The notes beneath the pieces were generated by a model that did no database searches, had not been told where the DNA came from, and worked only from the letters and a program-made list of their open reading frames with translations. Made by a program: the position numbers and the translations under genes. A stretch of 64,000 bases of DNA from Ramazzottius varieornatus (taxonomy: Eukaryota; Tardigrada; Eutardigrada; Parachela; Ramazzottiidae), in NCBI GenBank assembly GCA_001949185.1, contig BDGG01000005.1, positions 3,015,972 through 3,079,971 of the forward strand, given 5' to 3'. Below are positions 54,926 through 64,000 of the stretch, in pieces. How positions within the stretch are numbered: the first letter of the stretch is position 1; each line of letters opens with the position of its first letter.

Positions 54926-55432
54926 TTGCAATGCTTGAACCGGGACTTAGGCGCCATTGCTTGAAGTTATCGTGCTGGAGGCAACTTGTGAGGCATCGGA
55001 GGTGGTTTCTGAGTCATTATTTGACTTGCTTAATTTGCATAATCGTCACGCTTCAATTAGCGGACATTAACCTGCTTGATCAGATCTTTCGCGAAGCCTA
55101 GAAGGTCCGTCAACGTGCACCGACTGCATGTACTTCAATGCTCTCGAGAGCAGAAAAAGGTGTTCGGCACGGCGCGCCATTCGTTTACGTCGTACGAGAA
55201 ACTTACACTCTGACACACAGTTCAAATTCGCCGAATAATTATGGTTTATTCTACTGGGTACCTTCTCTACGGAATACGTGCACAATGTGATGGGATAATG
55301 GGAAGAGAAAAATAGAAAACTAAACGGTATCACAGATGAAAAAATGCCAGCGGTAAATTGCAAACCAGCCGACCTGATTCGCAAATTGAATGTAATTATT
55401 CAAATTTCGTTTTACCATAATTTCAAAGTTCG
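54926..55432. other. intergenic
   Basis: Between the tRNA gene and the 3' end of the sulfotransferase gene. Nothing recognised. Confidence 0.4.
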
Positions 55433-56506
55433 TCACCAGTCAAAACGTTGGCCAATCATTTCATAAAACAGCTCGTTGTGCGGACGGAAAAAGTCGTTCA
55501 ACTTTTGCAAAACGTCCTCGTTGACGAACGGATGGGCGCGACCCTTGGTCTTCGATAAGCATCGGTCGCTTTGCGGATTGAGTCCATCCCGAATACAGTA
55601 AAAACCTTTGGTCTGGTTGAAATGGAAATGTGATCCGTTGATACGATGGTCCAGCCTCAAAAAACTCTCGACATTCGACAGTTCCTTCATTGGGTTCTCC
55701 ACCAACATGTCCCCGTCCACAATCAGCAGCTGCTCCCTCGGGAACACATTCAGCCAGTGCCGAAGATGCCGATGGTACAAACTAACCCGGATAGGCTTAT
55801 ACCCGATATTGACATCACCGTCTTTCGCCAGGACCGTTTCTTCGAAAGTCCGGACAGGCTTACCCTTCTTCAGCCTGTTATCCCTTGTCTGAGTGTAGTC
55901 AGAGATTAACCGCGTCACCGGGTTGCGCACAACTAGAATAAGTGCAATGGAGGAATTCACCGCTTTTATTCTTTGTGGCACGTATCGTGTGATGAAGTAC
56001 GCCGGGCTCTTCTCCACCGTTACTTGTTCAGGAAAGGAATACGGCATTTGGGACCGGTACCACTGAAGACCTCGACTGTACTTCTGTTCCTCGTCGAAGA
56101 AGTGTACTTCGTCGGAGGCTTTCTTGATGTTCGGGTGGAGGGAGAGGAACTCGAGTAGAGCGCGAGTGCCGCTTTTGCGTACTCCGATGATGATACACTG
56201 CGGTAGACGGCGCTGCAGTCGTTCGGTTATCCAGCGTGGAGGTAGTATGATCTCGTCGTCGGATAGTAACTCGAGTGGGAATAGGGTGTCTTGGAAGAGG
56301 TTCTGGAATGGTCGGATAAGAATACCCGAATGTGGAACATGTGGACGGAGTGCTGGAAAGAAGAGGAGTGCACCGAGGAGGAGGAAACCGGAGATGATGA
56401 CAGCCACGGCAATCGACCGGTAATGGTCAGTTGTCGACTCTTTCAGGCTACTTTTAAAAGATACCAAGCTGGTCTTTTCCGGCGGTAATTTCAGATCAAT
56501 AAACAT
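55433..56506 (-). CDS. heparan sulfate glucosamine 3-O-sulfotransferase
   Basis: 357 codons in one exon. A type II membrane protein: a short cytoplasmic start, a transmembrane anchor at about 31-52 (SIAVAVIISGFLLLGALLFF), a stem, then the sulfotransferase domain from about 100. Landmarks: the PAPS 5'-phosphosulfate loop IIIGVRKSGTRALLEF (Lys111), the catalytic-base region EVHFFDEE (Glu133), the 3'-phosphate motif VVRNPVTRLISDY, and the C-terminal disulfide pair FYCIRDGL and DRCLSKTKGRAHPF. It transfers sulfate from PAPS to the 3-OH of glucosamine in heparan sulfate in the Golgi. The length is normal (human isoforms about 310-450). All key residues are present, so it is likely active. The coding region is intronless. 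Confidence 0.88.
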   Translation of the reverse strand: MFIDLKLPPEKTSLVSFKSSLKESTTDHYRSIAVAVIISGFLLLGALLFFPALRPHVPHSGILIRPFQNLFQDTLFPLELLSDDEIILPPRWITERLQRRLPQCIIIGVRKSGTRALLEFLSLHPNIKKASDEVHFFDEEQKYSRGLQWYRSQMPYSFPEQVTVEKSPAYFITRYVPQRIKAVNSSIALILVVRNPVTRLISDYTQTRDNRLKKGKPVRTFEETVLAKDGDVNIGYKPIRVSLYHRHLRHWLNVFPREQLLIVDGDMLVENPMKELSNVESFLRLDHRINGSHFHFNQTKGFYCIRDGLNPQSDRCLSKTKGRAHPFVNEDVLQKLNDFFRPHNELFYEMIGQRFDW

Positions 56507-57790
56507 CCTGGAACTCTCCGTATTTGGAGTAGGCTGGATGAAGGGTGAAACTAGAGCGAGCAGCTGACGATATCCTCATCTAGTTACCATCTGCAAAACA
56601 AAATAGAATTTATTTAGAGTTAAAAGTGTTTGTTATGAATCGGATCTGCCATATAGACGGATAGAATGTAACTTGAAAAATCTTTTGAATTTTAAGTGCT
56701 TTGATAATCAGAGCAGATACTCTGACATGAACGGCAAATTGAACACAACATGTACAGGACACGCGATTTTCAGTTCAGAGCAAAGCAAAGAGACTTCATA
56801 AATCGATGGGCTGTCCGAACTGATTCAAAACAGTGCACAACTTGAACTGCAATTCACTTTACAACTTTGCATAAGCTTCATCCATAATAAGGTTTATAGC
56901 AAAGTCCATTTTGGTCACGTCGAAGGAGTACCCCGGCGTGTCGATGAATAATAGGAAGATGGGCCACTTGACCACCAAACAATTCAGGTCAAAGTCTGGT
57001 CTTTCATCACGCAAAGATGCGTTCTCTCATTTTACACACAGAGAGAGTTGACACTCGAGTAATTACGGACCTGTGAAGATGGACAAAACAGCGGGTGAGG
57101 ATGAAGAGTGAGCACCTGCTGTCTTTCGACCTGACACATCGTCCCTCAAAGACAACAATGAAGGCGGATAATTCACCAAGATTCCCACCGATAAGAGCGA
57201 AAGATGGGCGGAAGCAGGTTTTGTGTGGCTGATCGGCCAATTTCAAGCTGATTATCCACGCTGGACTTCTCGTGATAGATACGGGCTGTTTTGAGGCTTT
57301 TTACTGTGCGGTGTTTATCTGTCTAGAAGAAGCTAATATCCGTGGGCCAAAGCCGAACTTGACCGCTGGTCAGTGTGATCGTTCGTCCATCAAAACAAAC
57401 AAGTCTGGACAGAAGCCGAATGCAGCCACGCCTGACTGCACAAATTACGATCTGTTCGGAGGCGATAAGTCACGCTTCTCTGTGTAACAGTTCAGCGCGG
57501 AACAGCTATTCGATATGCTGTACCGAGTGGACATTTCCCACACTTCCTTTGGGAATAAAGTACGAGGAAGAGACAGAAATGGCGCTTCTACTTCAACGAC
57601 TTCTGTCTGCCAAATAAACATTCACGGTTAATTCGATCCGACGAAGCGTGGATGACGCTATCGTCCATAACAAACAACAACAGGACTCTCACGTGATCAT
57701 ACTGCAGATGCCTGTATTATCTTCCCGAATTCCTTTCCCTAAAACGTACAACTGAGACGTCGGCAAATGAATCGATCCAGATCGTATACC

Positions 57791-57915
57791 AAAGTGGCGC
57801 GCGCTTCCATCCAACAGCACCGGCACCATGCGCCACCCAAAAACAATACCGATCAGAACGTTTTCCCGAGTGACGTTGTCAGTCCAATTTACTGAAAACA
57901 TGCACCGCTTGGAAA
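57791..57915 (+). repeat. hairpin repeat copies 24 and 25
   Basis: 57791-57838: AAAGTGGCGCGCG, loop TTCCATCCAACAGC, CATGCGCCACCC. 57866-57915: CCCGAGTGACG, loop CAGTCCAATTTACTG, CATGCACCGCTTGG. They are diverged copies, the last of the family seen in the window. Confidence 0.6.
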
Positions 57916-60900
57916 GGCGGCCCAGATGAGATTATTCGCCGACGTCCCAAGTTTCTTGTTAATTTCCAATATCGCAGTGGCGGGGCGAGGAGTGGGTGAA
58001 CAAGCTGAAAGATCAGATGTTGTTTCTGAGTTTGACACAAGTCGAAGACCGTAAGCTGACTTATGAAAATTAATTGAATTAGGGTGGTCTGTTTCTGACG
58101 GCATAATCCCGTATGCAAATAGACTCTGTCAATTATATCTGCATAATGAAAGGGATTCAGCACCGGAAATCGTGCCTGATGGATGGGCGGGCGGTCTGTG
58201 GAATTAGTGACCGTCGTCCACTTCGGGCTTTGAATAAATTATTTGACGTTGATAAATAGCCGGTAATGGCTTTTGACGTCGGCCAGATGTGACGCGTCTT
58301 TGTGACACGTTTCCTTCGCACGGTCAGCTTGGATGGAAGAACTTTCATGCTGGGGTTATCTCTGTGAAAAACTAATGTATGTGAAGGAAGCGACAGATTC
58401 TTTTTCTTATTTGTAAACTTTCCAAACTTTGAAAGAGAAAGAGAAGAGATCGACATGGCGCAATGGCCGATAATAACAGTGTTGAAAGTTGATCGTCTTC
58501 AAATTTAATAACACATTCATCAGTGTCATTTGAGGCCATTTCACTGTGTCGGACATGAGGAAATTACAGAGTGATGGAAAATGAAACGCCGCGCAGATGA
58601 CTGAATGATAAAGTGAACCCAACTGCCACACTTTCCTGACCACACATTTCCGATATCTGCTTCGGAAAGGCCCTTGAACAGCTGCGGCAGTCTGAACAAA
58701 GTCAGCTCCATTACGCGCTTTCCTCCTTTAAACCTTCAGGATAGTGAAAGTCGGACAGACGCTCGTAACAAAAGTGGACATATGCCCCGAATGGAAATAC
58801 GTGTTTCCGCCGGCAAATAGACGCCGTTGAAGACTGCCTCATTACAATCATGTCCAACTGTCGCCCATAATCAACTATGGTCAGTGAACAATGGCGCCGT
58901 AATCGAAAAACATTGTGAAGCGTGCTCATCAATGGCCAAACATCGTAATTACCTCATTGCCATACAATAGATCCATCTTAAAATAGATACAATAGCATGC
59001 ACGGTATTGGTATCCTCAGTTTCGTAACTGTCCCTGGTGTCGTATTTGTGGACTGCAGTCTTCACGTGATCCAAGGAGCCTTCTCGGAAGGGCGGAAATT
59101 CTTCAAACAGTGGAAGCAATTTTCAGTTGGCACACAGGGAAGTAAAATGCTGCGAACTGTGCCGTTTTGGGTCATTTACGCATCCTGATGGAAATCCGCT
59201 CGAAACGATAATGGCTATTTGATGGAGGAAACATGACACCGACTCGGAAAACACAACTAAACGACAATTGTCAATCACGACCACTCTCGAGAGCTTTTGG
59301 CCTGATACTCTCAGATTTCAGTGGGATTAGACGCCTTCCATTGCGCTCTGTACGCAACTTTGTGTAACGACGTGTTCCTAAACAATAGCCGGCAAACACA
59401 CTAAACAATGCGTGAACGAAAGGAAAAAGTAATCCTTTCGAAGCATTCTTCTCAGCAATGTAATTCTGAAATGTCGTTCTCGGATTTAGTTTCAGCTGCT
59501 GATGAGATTTTAATAGCTAGCCTCTTTTATGAAGCTCACTGTATGCGTCAAGTCAACAATTTTATCCTTCACGGTCAGATCAACCGAAAAACGATCCCGA
59601 GACTTTCCGGGTCGCGGCATCCTGCTCCTTTGCATATGAAGAGCACTTGAGTCAGAAATATTTGTGGATATGATTGATAAATGCTGGCATATGGTCGAAA
59701 GTGGCCTGATGAATGCGAGAGAGTCAAAGTGTGTCCATTGATTAATAACACCAACACAAAATGCCGGCTGCTGTCGTTATCCATTCTGTAGCAACAGACT
59801 GACACAGACTACGGCGAGGGATAATTTCCATGTCGGTCAAACTAACCAGAGGAGAAGCGACAGGAAGATGCGTTAAAGGATGATAAGAGACACAAAGAGG
59901 AAGACCAACACGGAAGTAACGCCGATTTTGTCCGACGTCGCTTGAGGCCACATCGTCCTACCCATTCAGCATCGTTAACGACCAACAACTCACCATCCTT
60001 ATCTGTTTTCACACTCCGCTCTTTGATATGCAGATTCGTAAAACACACATTTGAGCTCACGACTCGCAGCCTCATCCGAGAAGCTCACCACATGACCAAG
60101 TTACAAGACTTTTACGGGCTTCGAAGATCGATGTAGAAATGTCAGCTGGATAAAATGTGTCATAAACCACAACGGATATGCTCGATTTGGCTTTTCGAGC
60201 AAAGCCATAAAACCAGTTATCGTCTTGATGTAGTAAGACTTTACAACGTTCCACTTCACTTCACCAGAATCCCTCTTCGGATTTCTGTCATCCCTTTCCG
60301 GGATTTCTGTTATCACATTTGCACTAAGATCTCCGATTCATTCGAAATATCAGCCCGTCTTGAAAAACGGATGAACAAAACTGAACTGTTTGTTCAAGTA
60401 GTTCAATATTCATACACTGGAAATGCTGAACGTCGAAAACGATATCATTGTGAAAAATTGTAGGAAGGTTGGAAATAGAATATGGGCGTCCAAGAGGTTG
60501 TTTTGTGTGATCAAGCACGCATTCTTATGCATTATGCAGGGATTTTGGGAATATTCTTTCATAAGTACACGTCAACGCATTGAGGGGAACATCTCTAAGC
60601 AAACATTTGCCATTGCAGCCATGAATAGCTTTAAATGCCGGAAAAGTGGAGCAAATCCATAGCGACGTTTACCGATCGAGCCACCACACAATTGTGACAC
60701 TCCATGCTCCTCCCTATGGTGTCAATAGACTTTGAAAGTACCAATCTAAGAAAGGACAGAAAAAACCCCATCTTGATTTTTTCACCCAGTTCCCAATATG
60801 TACACATACACTGAACCGGAAGGTAATCCTAGCGAGTATTATAGCCTCTTCAAAACAGAATTACTTCCAGTAGATTTCCCATGTGACGTCAAAGAGCTCC

Positions 60901-61660
60901 AGCGCTCTTTTTTCCCCATTCACGTAACAGCCGCGCTGCGGTTCGATAATAATAAATAATGGAGCCTGTTTCAGTCGATGCTATTTCCAGCTGTGCTTAC
61001 ATACGCAACAAATTACTGCGACTGTTTTAATCTGAAATGATGTTTACCTTGGGCCAGCTTGCGGTGAGAGTATGCGGGTGGGTCCACCGTTTACTTTGGC
61101 GTCGGTTTAACTAGACTCGATGGCAGAAGGTTTGTATTCCGTATTTGCAAAGCTGCCAAGCCTTTCCAAAATTGTCAAGGAAATATGTGCCGCGGACTAA
61201 CATTCAAATTCCGAAGCCTGTCAAACAGTACGTAATGTGGACTGCTGAGCAGTTCGCCGGCAGTAAACTGATCAGCCGCTGAAGGTGGCAGAAAAATTCG
61301 AAGGTGAAGTAAAATGCTGATCGGTGGAAGTAATGCGTACATCCGGTGACGGCAGAAGTTTTTGGGATCTATACGGCCCGTGACAAAAGAGAGAAAAGCT
61401 ACGAGTTCTCACACCACGAAAGTGACAACCTTCGCCGTCTTAGCAGGGATACTAAAATGCAAAAAGGAGGAAGACATCGAAGTAGACTTGTCGATGGCGT
61501 GATATAATGTATGGGTACGCCGCTGGACACTCCGGAAATGTACGAGTATACACATTGAAATTGGTGTGCTGCGTAAGGATGTACACTGCACGAACCACGC
61601 CCTTCGTTGCGTCTGCTGTGCGGTCCGAAGAGACGTACGAGGTAGAGACTGCTGAGTTGG

Positions 61661-61743
61661 CCGGTTGCCGAGTTAGCTGGGCCTTATAGCTAGTAGGCGA
61701 TTTGACGGCCTACTCCCAAGAACCGTTGGCTAACTCGACAACC
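61661..61743. mobile_element. short inverted-repeat element (GTTGCTGAGTT family), second copy
   Basis: Ends GGTTGCCGAGTTAGC and GCTAACTCGACAACC are exact-to-near inverted copies. The inner words GTAGGC and GGCCTACTC correspond to those of the copy at 7236. Confidence 0.55.
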
Positions 61744-61949
61744 TTCACCTCGTAGCCGAAAAACGCAACCACCAGGGGGCGACATGCTCGATTTGTAGTC
61801 GGTGGTGCATCTCCACGGAGTAATGTTTGTTTTTCAAGCTCAATGGGTGAGCAAAGTATCTCTCAAAAAAATTTAATTGATACTTTTCCAGTCAAGTTTG
61901 TTTATTTACAGCCACAAAAGTACTTTACCGCTACCCGCTCAAGTAGACG

Positions 61950-62150
61950 TACACGCAAGACGAGCAATTATGGTACAGTAAAAATCATAAGACAGGCTGC
62001 AAGGACGGCAAAAAGGAAATTCGACCGTAGAGAACTGTCAAAAAATGTATTGCTGTGAATCGGTTACGTACGTACGTGCTTCCGTACCGCCTTAGCGAAA
62101 AGGTGTGTACCATAACTTTTACTGTACCATAATTTCTCGTCCTGCGTGTA
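61950..62150. mobile_element. TIR element, TA-flanked family, copy F
   Basis: TA at 61950-61951 and 62149-62150. The left end CACGCAAGACGAGCAATTAT and the right end ATAATTTCTCGTCCTGCGTG are inverted. The GGTACAGTAAAAATCATAAG box and its mirror are present. 201 bp, the same size class as copies A and C, with the internal GTACGTACGTGCTTCCGTAC motif in reverse orientation relative to copy A. Confidence 0.8.
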
Positions 62151-62373
62151 CGTATTACGTACAACAGGAACTCATCACCATCAGAGACGGAGTTCCATCT
62201 CAATGCTTTCAGCAGGCTGTTGGGAATGCTCATCCTAATCTGGTTGAACTGATGTTTACCGGCACCCAAAAATAACACCGAAAGCTCGCTTTTCGCGCAC
62301 TGGATAAGATTAGGAAAATTTCACTCTAACATACCTCGAATAGAAATGGCATCTCAACGTAAAAAATTCCAGT

Positions 62374-63305
62374 TCACGTTTGATGTTTGCAAAGAATGGC
62401 ATACGCACATCCAGTAAACCAGGTCTCGATCCAGTTAAACTTCCCAGCATTATTCAGAAAATTAAAATCCAGTGGCTGCCAGACAAGTCCCACCGTTTTA
62501 ACTGTCCTGAAGTTCAATCGATCCGTCACTTGACGGACCTCTTCAGGCTTGACGCACAAGTACAACCGATGTAGCCACCGCGCACAGATACCCAAGACGT
62601 CCTCGAACAAAATCATATTCCACAAGAGCGAAAAGATGGTCCGAATGATGGTCGAGAAGACGATGCAGCCACCGGGCTTTACCAGCTGACAACATAAGGC
62701 CGCGAAGTCTTGTGGGTTCGTCACGTGCTCCAAGACGTCCGAACAGACCGCAACGTCAAAGTGCTCGTGGCTGTATTCGATGAAATCTTGGAGCGTCAGA
62801 CAGTGGTATTCTGGAGCTATCAACCTGGCCTACAAAAGAGTTCAAAATTTTCTTTAAGAAAATTCAATTAACACTTCCAAAGGTGTTTGAAAGTTGAGAG
62901 TCAACGAGGTGCCGCTCAAAGACCATACATACGTCAAAGGCCGGGTGCGTTTTGTCCAGTGCCCTTTTGCGCTATCAATAGCAGAATTTGTAACGTCTGA
63001 AAACAACCGCGACGCTTGGGCAACGCGCGAAATCTCCAAGGTAGAGCGACGACATTTACGAGTAAGTTTGGAACTAACCGATGCCCACGACCGAAGCGCC
63101 GGCTTCAGCCAGTACTTCCGCGAACATCCCCGCGCCGCATCCGACATCGCATATTTTTGCCCCAAATAACGACTTGGCGTCAGTATGAAACGTTTCTTCC
63201 CACGTTGCCTCCAAGCCCAGTATCTCTTTCAAGTATCCTTCAGCAACAAGACGCAGTCGGATAGGGTTAAAGTTCCTCACGAGGGGATTATGCCTGTTCC
63301 CACCT
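62374..63305 (-). CDS. COQ3: ubiquinone biosynthesis O-methyltransferase COQ3, 5' end not resolved
   Basis: Minus-strand exons are about 63079-63291 (NPLVRNFNPIRLRLVAEGYL, then AKICDVGCGAGMFAEVLAEA, GASVVGI), 62929-62996 and 62374-62829. They join in phases 1 and 0 and end ...FTGCAYAILCKHQT. It uses S-adenosylmethionine to methylate ring oxygens of ubiquinone precursors on the matrix face of the inner mitochondrial membrane. Landmarks: SAM motif I CDVGCGAG, the FDVAVCSDVLEHV region, and LVKPGG with STIIRT. The first exon (mitochondrial presequence and start) was not found. A probable acceptor is GGAACAG at 63292-63298, and an in-frame stop further upstream (near 63314) rules out a simple extension. 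The gene is divergent from the gene starting at 63583. Confidence 0.8.
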
Positions 63306-63415
63306 CTTTTTGGTCAAACTGTCCTGGCGGAACGAGAGAGGAAAGTCTCTTCTAGGATCTGAGCCAGTGAGCTAAATCCCGCGTCGATCCTGGAACAAAC
63401 TACAGGGACTCGGGA

Positions 63416-63445
63416 GTGACGTCAAAAGTAGGGCGGTATATAAGC
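63416..63445 (+). promoter_or_regulatory. core promoter: CRE-like site and TATA box
   Basis: TGACGTCA (63418-63425), a perfect CREB/ATF-type palindrome, is followed about 12 bp later by GTATATAAGC (TATA box). The expected start of transcription is about 30 bp downstream, near 63470, which fits an ATG at 63583. It lies in the roughly 280-bp spacer separating the gene starting at 63583 from COQ3. Confidence 0.6.
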
Positions 63446-63582
63446 AGAGTAATGAACAATCAAGACTCGATTGTTCGATGGTTGATTCGGTTGTTGATTG
63501 AGCCTGTGCTTCCTGCTCATCAAGTTTTCTGTTGTTTTTCAACCTTCTCTCGTTTGCTCATTCATTCCTGCGCTTCTCTGAA

Positions 63583-64000
63583 ATGGAATCCATCAACTTG
63601 CTGAATGTTATCAAGCTGCTGGAATGGGACTACAAACTGCACTACCGTATGGACGACTTTCCAAGCGAAGCTGACAGGCAGTTCAAGGACATAGTTGAAG
63701 GTAATCTTGCTGTGCACTGGAGCTCAAAAACAAAAAAGATACTAATTTGATTCGTAATCTTTCCTAGATTTCATCGACTCGAAGACCATCCAAAGTGTTA
63801 CTCCTGTGTATGCCGTTGAAGAAGACCTCCAGTATGATCTGCAGATACGCGTCGAGTCATTTGAAGATTACGAAGCATCTGTTGTCCAGTGCAACCTGCT
63901 GAATGGCCGGAGTGAAGCTGACTTCGACGTTACGGAACCTGATAGACTGCTTGAGCCTGTTTCCAGCGGAACTGAACCTTCCCATGAGCTATACATCCCA
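63583..64000 (+). CDS. unknown protein, 5' exons, runs off the window
   Basis: Exon 1 (63583-63700) starts MESINLLNVIKLLEWDYKLH. It joins in phase 1 (GAAG|GTAATC to TTCCTAG|AT) to exon 2 (63768 onward), which reads DFIDSKTIQSVTPVYAVEED and then an acidic stretch to the window edge. An in-frame ATG at 63532 is also possible. The protein is acidic with no domain visible so far. An acidic N-terminus under a TATA/CRE promoter would suit an inducible regulator, but this is only a guess. Confidence 0.6.

Larger units (their letters stand above)
56507..62373. other. 5.9 kb without recognisable gene
   Basis: The longest gene-poor stretch of the window. It includes the upstream region of the sulfotransferase. 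No exon with both motif and splice support was found on either strand. Hairpin copies 24-25, one short MITE (61661) and TIR copy F (61950) lie in it. The part 57000-61500 has no repeats I recognise. Possible contents not seen by eye are non-coding RNA genes, distal regulatory DNA or 5' untranslated exons. Confidence 0.5.

Noticed and set aside
17456-57915. The regularly recurring hairpin unit as a CRISPR array
   Set aside because: Copies are irregularly spaced over 40 kb, differ in sequence, occur in both orientations and lie in eukaryotic introns. There are no spacers of fixed length.

Overview
This is eukaryotic nuclear DNA from a small invertebrate animal. Nearly every recognisable protein is split by short GT-AG introns, and there is an intron-containing tRNA-Tyr gene. 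The gene content is metazoan: a receptor guanylyl cyclase, a heparan sulfate 3-O-sulfotransferase, a gamma-tubulin complex protein, PPIE, CFAP299, CCDC61 and a WAP-domain secreted protein. A tardigrade or similar ecdysozoan would fit, but that is a guess from general character and no single feature proves it. The assembly has one gap of 287 N (12919-13205).

Layout. 1-4.1 kb: transposon debris and a broken ARL6IP1-like fragment. 4.1-6.6 kb: intronless CFAP299 (+) and a three-exon RIIa-domain protein (-), tail to tail. 8.1-10.4 kb: an F-box protein (+) and a five-exon WAP-domain secreted protein (-). 10.7-16.5 kb: a carbinolamine-dehydratase-like fragment, a PIF/Harbinger transposon with both genes and a 3-bp target duplication, and a hAT-type MITE with a perfect 8-bp duplication. 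16.7-19.3 kb: an ankyrin-like protein (+). 20-21 kb: an F-box gene (-). 21.5-28.2 kb: PPIE (+, 11 exons) and pyruvate kinase (-, 10 exons), convergent. 29.2-31.3 kb: a cytochrome P450 (+). 31.8-37.3 kb: a GCP5/GCP6-like gamma-tubulin complex component (+). 37.9-43.8 kb: a 19-exon receptor guanylyl cyclase (+). 44-46.5 kb: CCDC61 (-). 46.9-48.4 kb: an F-box gene (-). 49.3 kb: a leishmanolysin-like fragment. 50.9-52 kb: a psq-HTH plus chromodomain protein (-). 52.7-54.2 kb: a UDP-glycosyltransferase pseudogene. 54.8 kb: tRNA-Tyr. 55.4-56.5 kb: a 3-O-sulfotransferase (-). 56.5-62.3 kb: no gene seen. 62.4-63.3 kb: COQ3 (-). 63.6 kb to the edge: the start of an unknown gene with a TATA promoter.

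The genes do not form one pathway. CFAP299, the RIIa-domain protein, the GCP protein and CCDC61 all belong to families linked to cilia, centrioles or microtubule nucleation, but this may be chance. The most unusual observations are: (1) the receptor guanylyl cyclase has Val where the first metal-binding Asp of the catalytic domain should be; (2) about 25 copies of a ~48-bp near-perfect hairpin repeat lie in introns and spacers between 17 and 58 kb, none in a firmly placed coding exon; (3) a family of short TA-flanked inverted-repeat elements includes one copy that still carries a pogo/psq-type helix-turn-helix reading frame, lying 10 bp from a splice acceptor; (4) PPIE has His at the cyclosporin-binding Trp position.

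Exon boundaries were deduced by eye from splice consensus, phase agreement and protein-family similarity. Where phases were consistent through the whole gene (PPIE, pyruvate kinase, P450, guanylyl cyclase, WAP protein, psq-chromo protein) the models are firm. Elsewhere uncertainty is stated.
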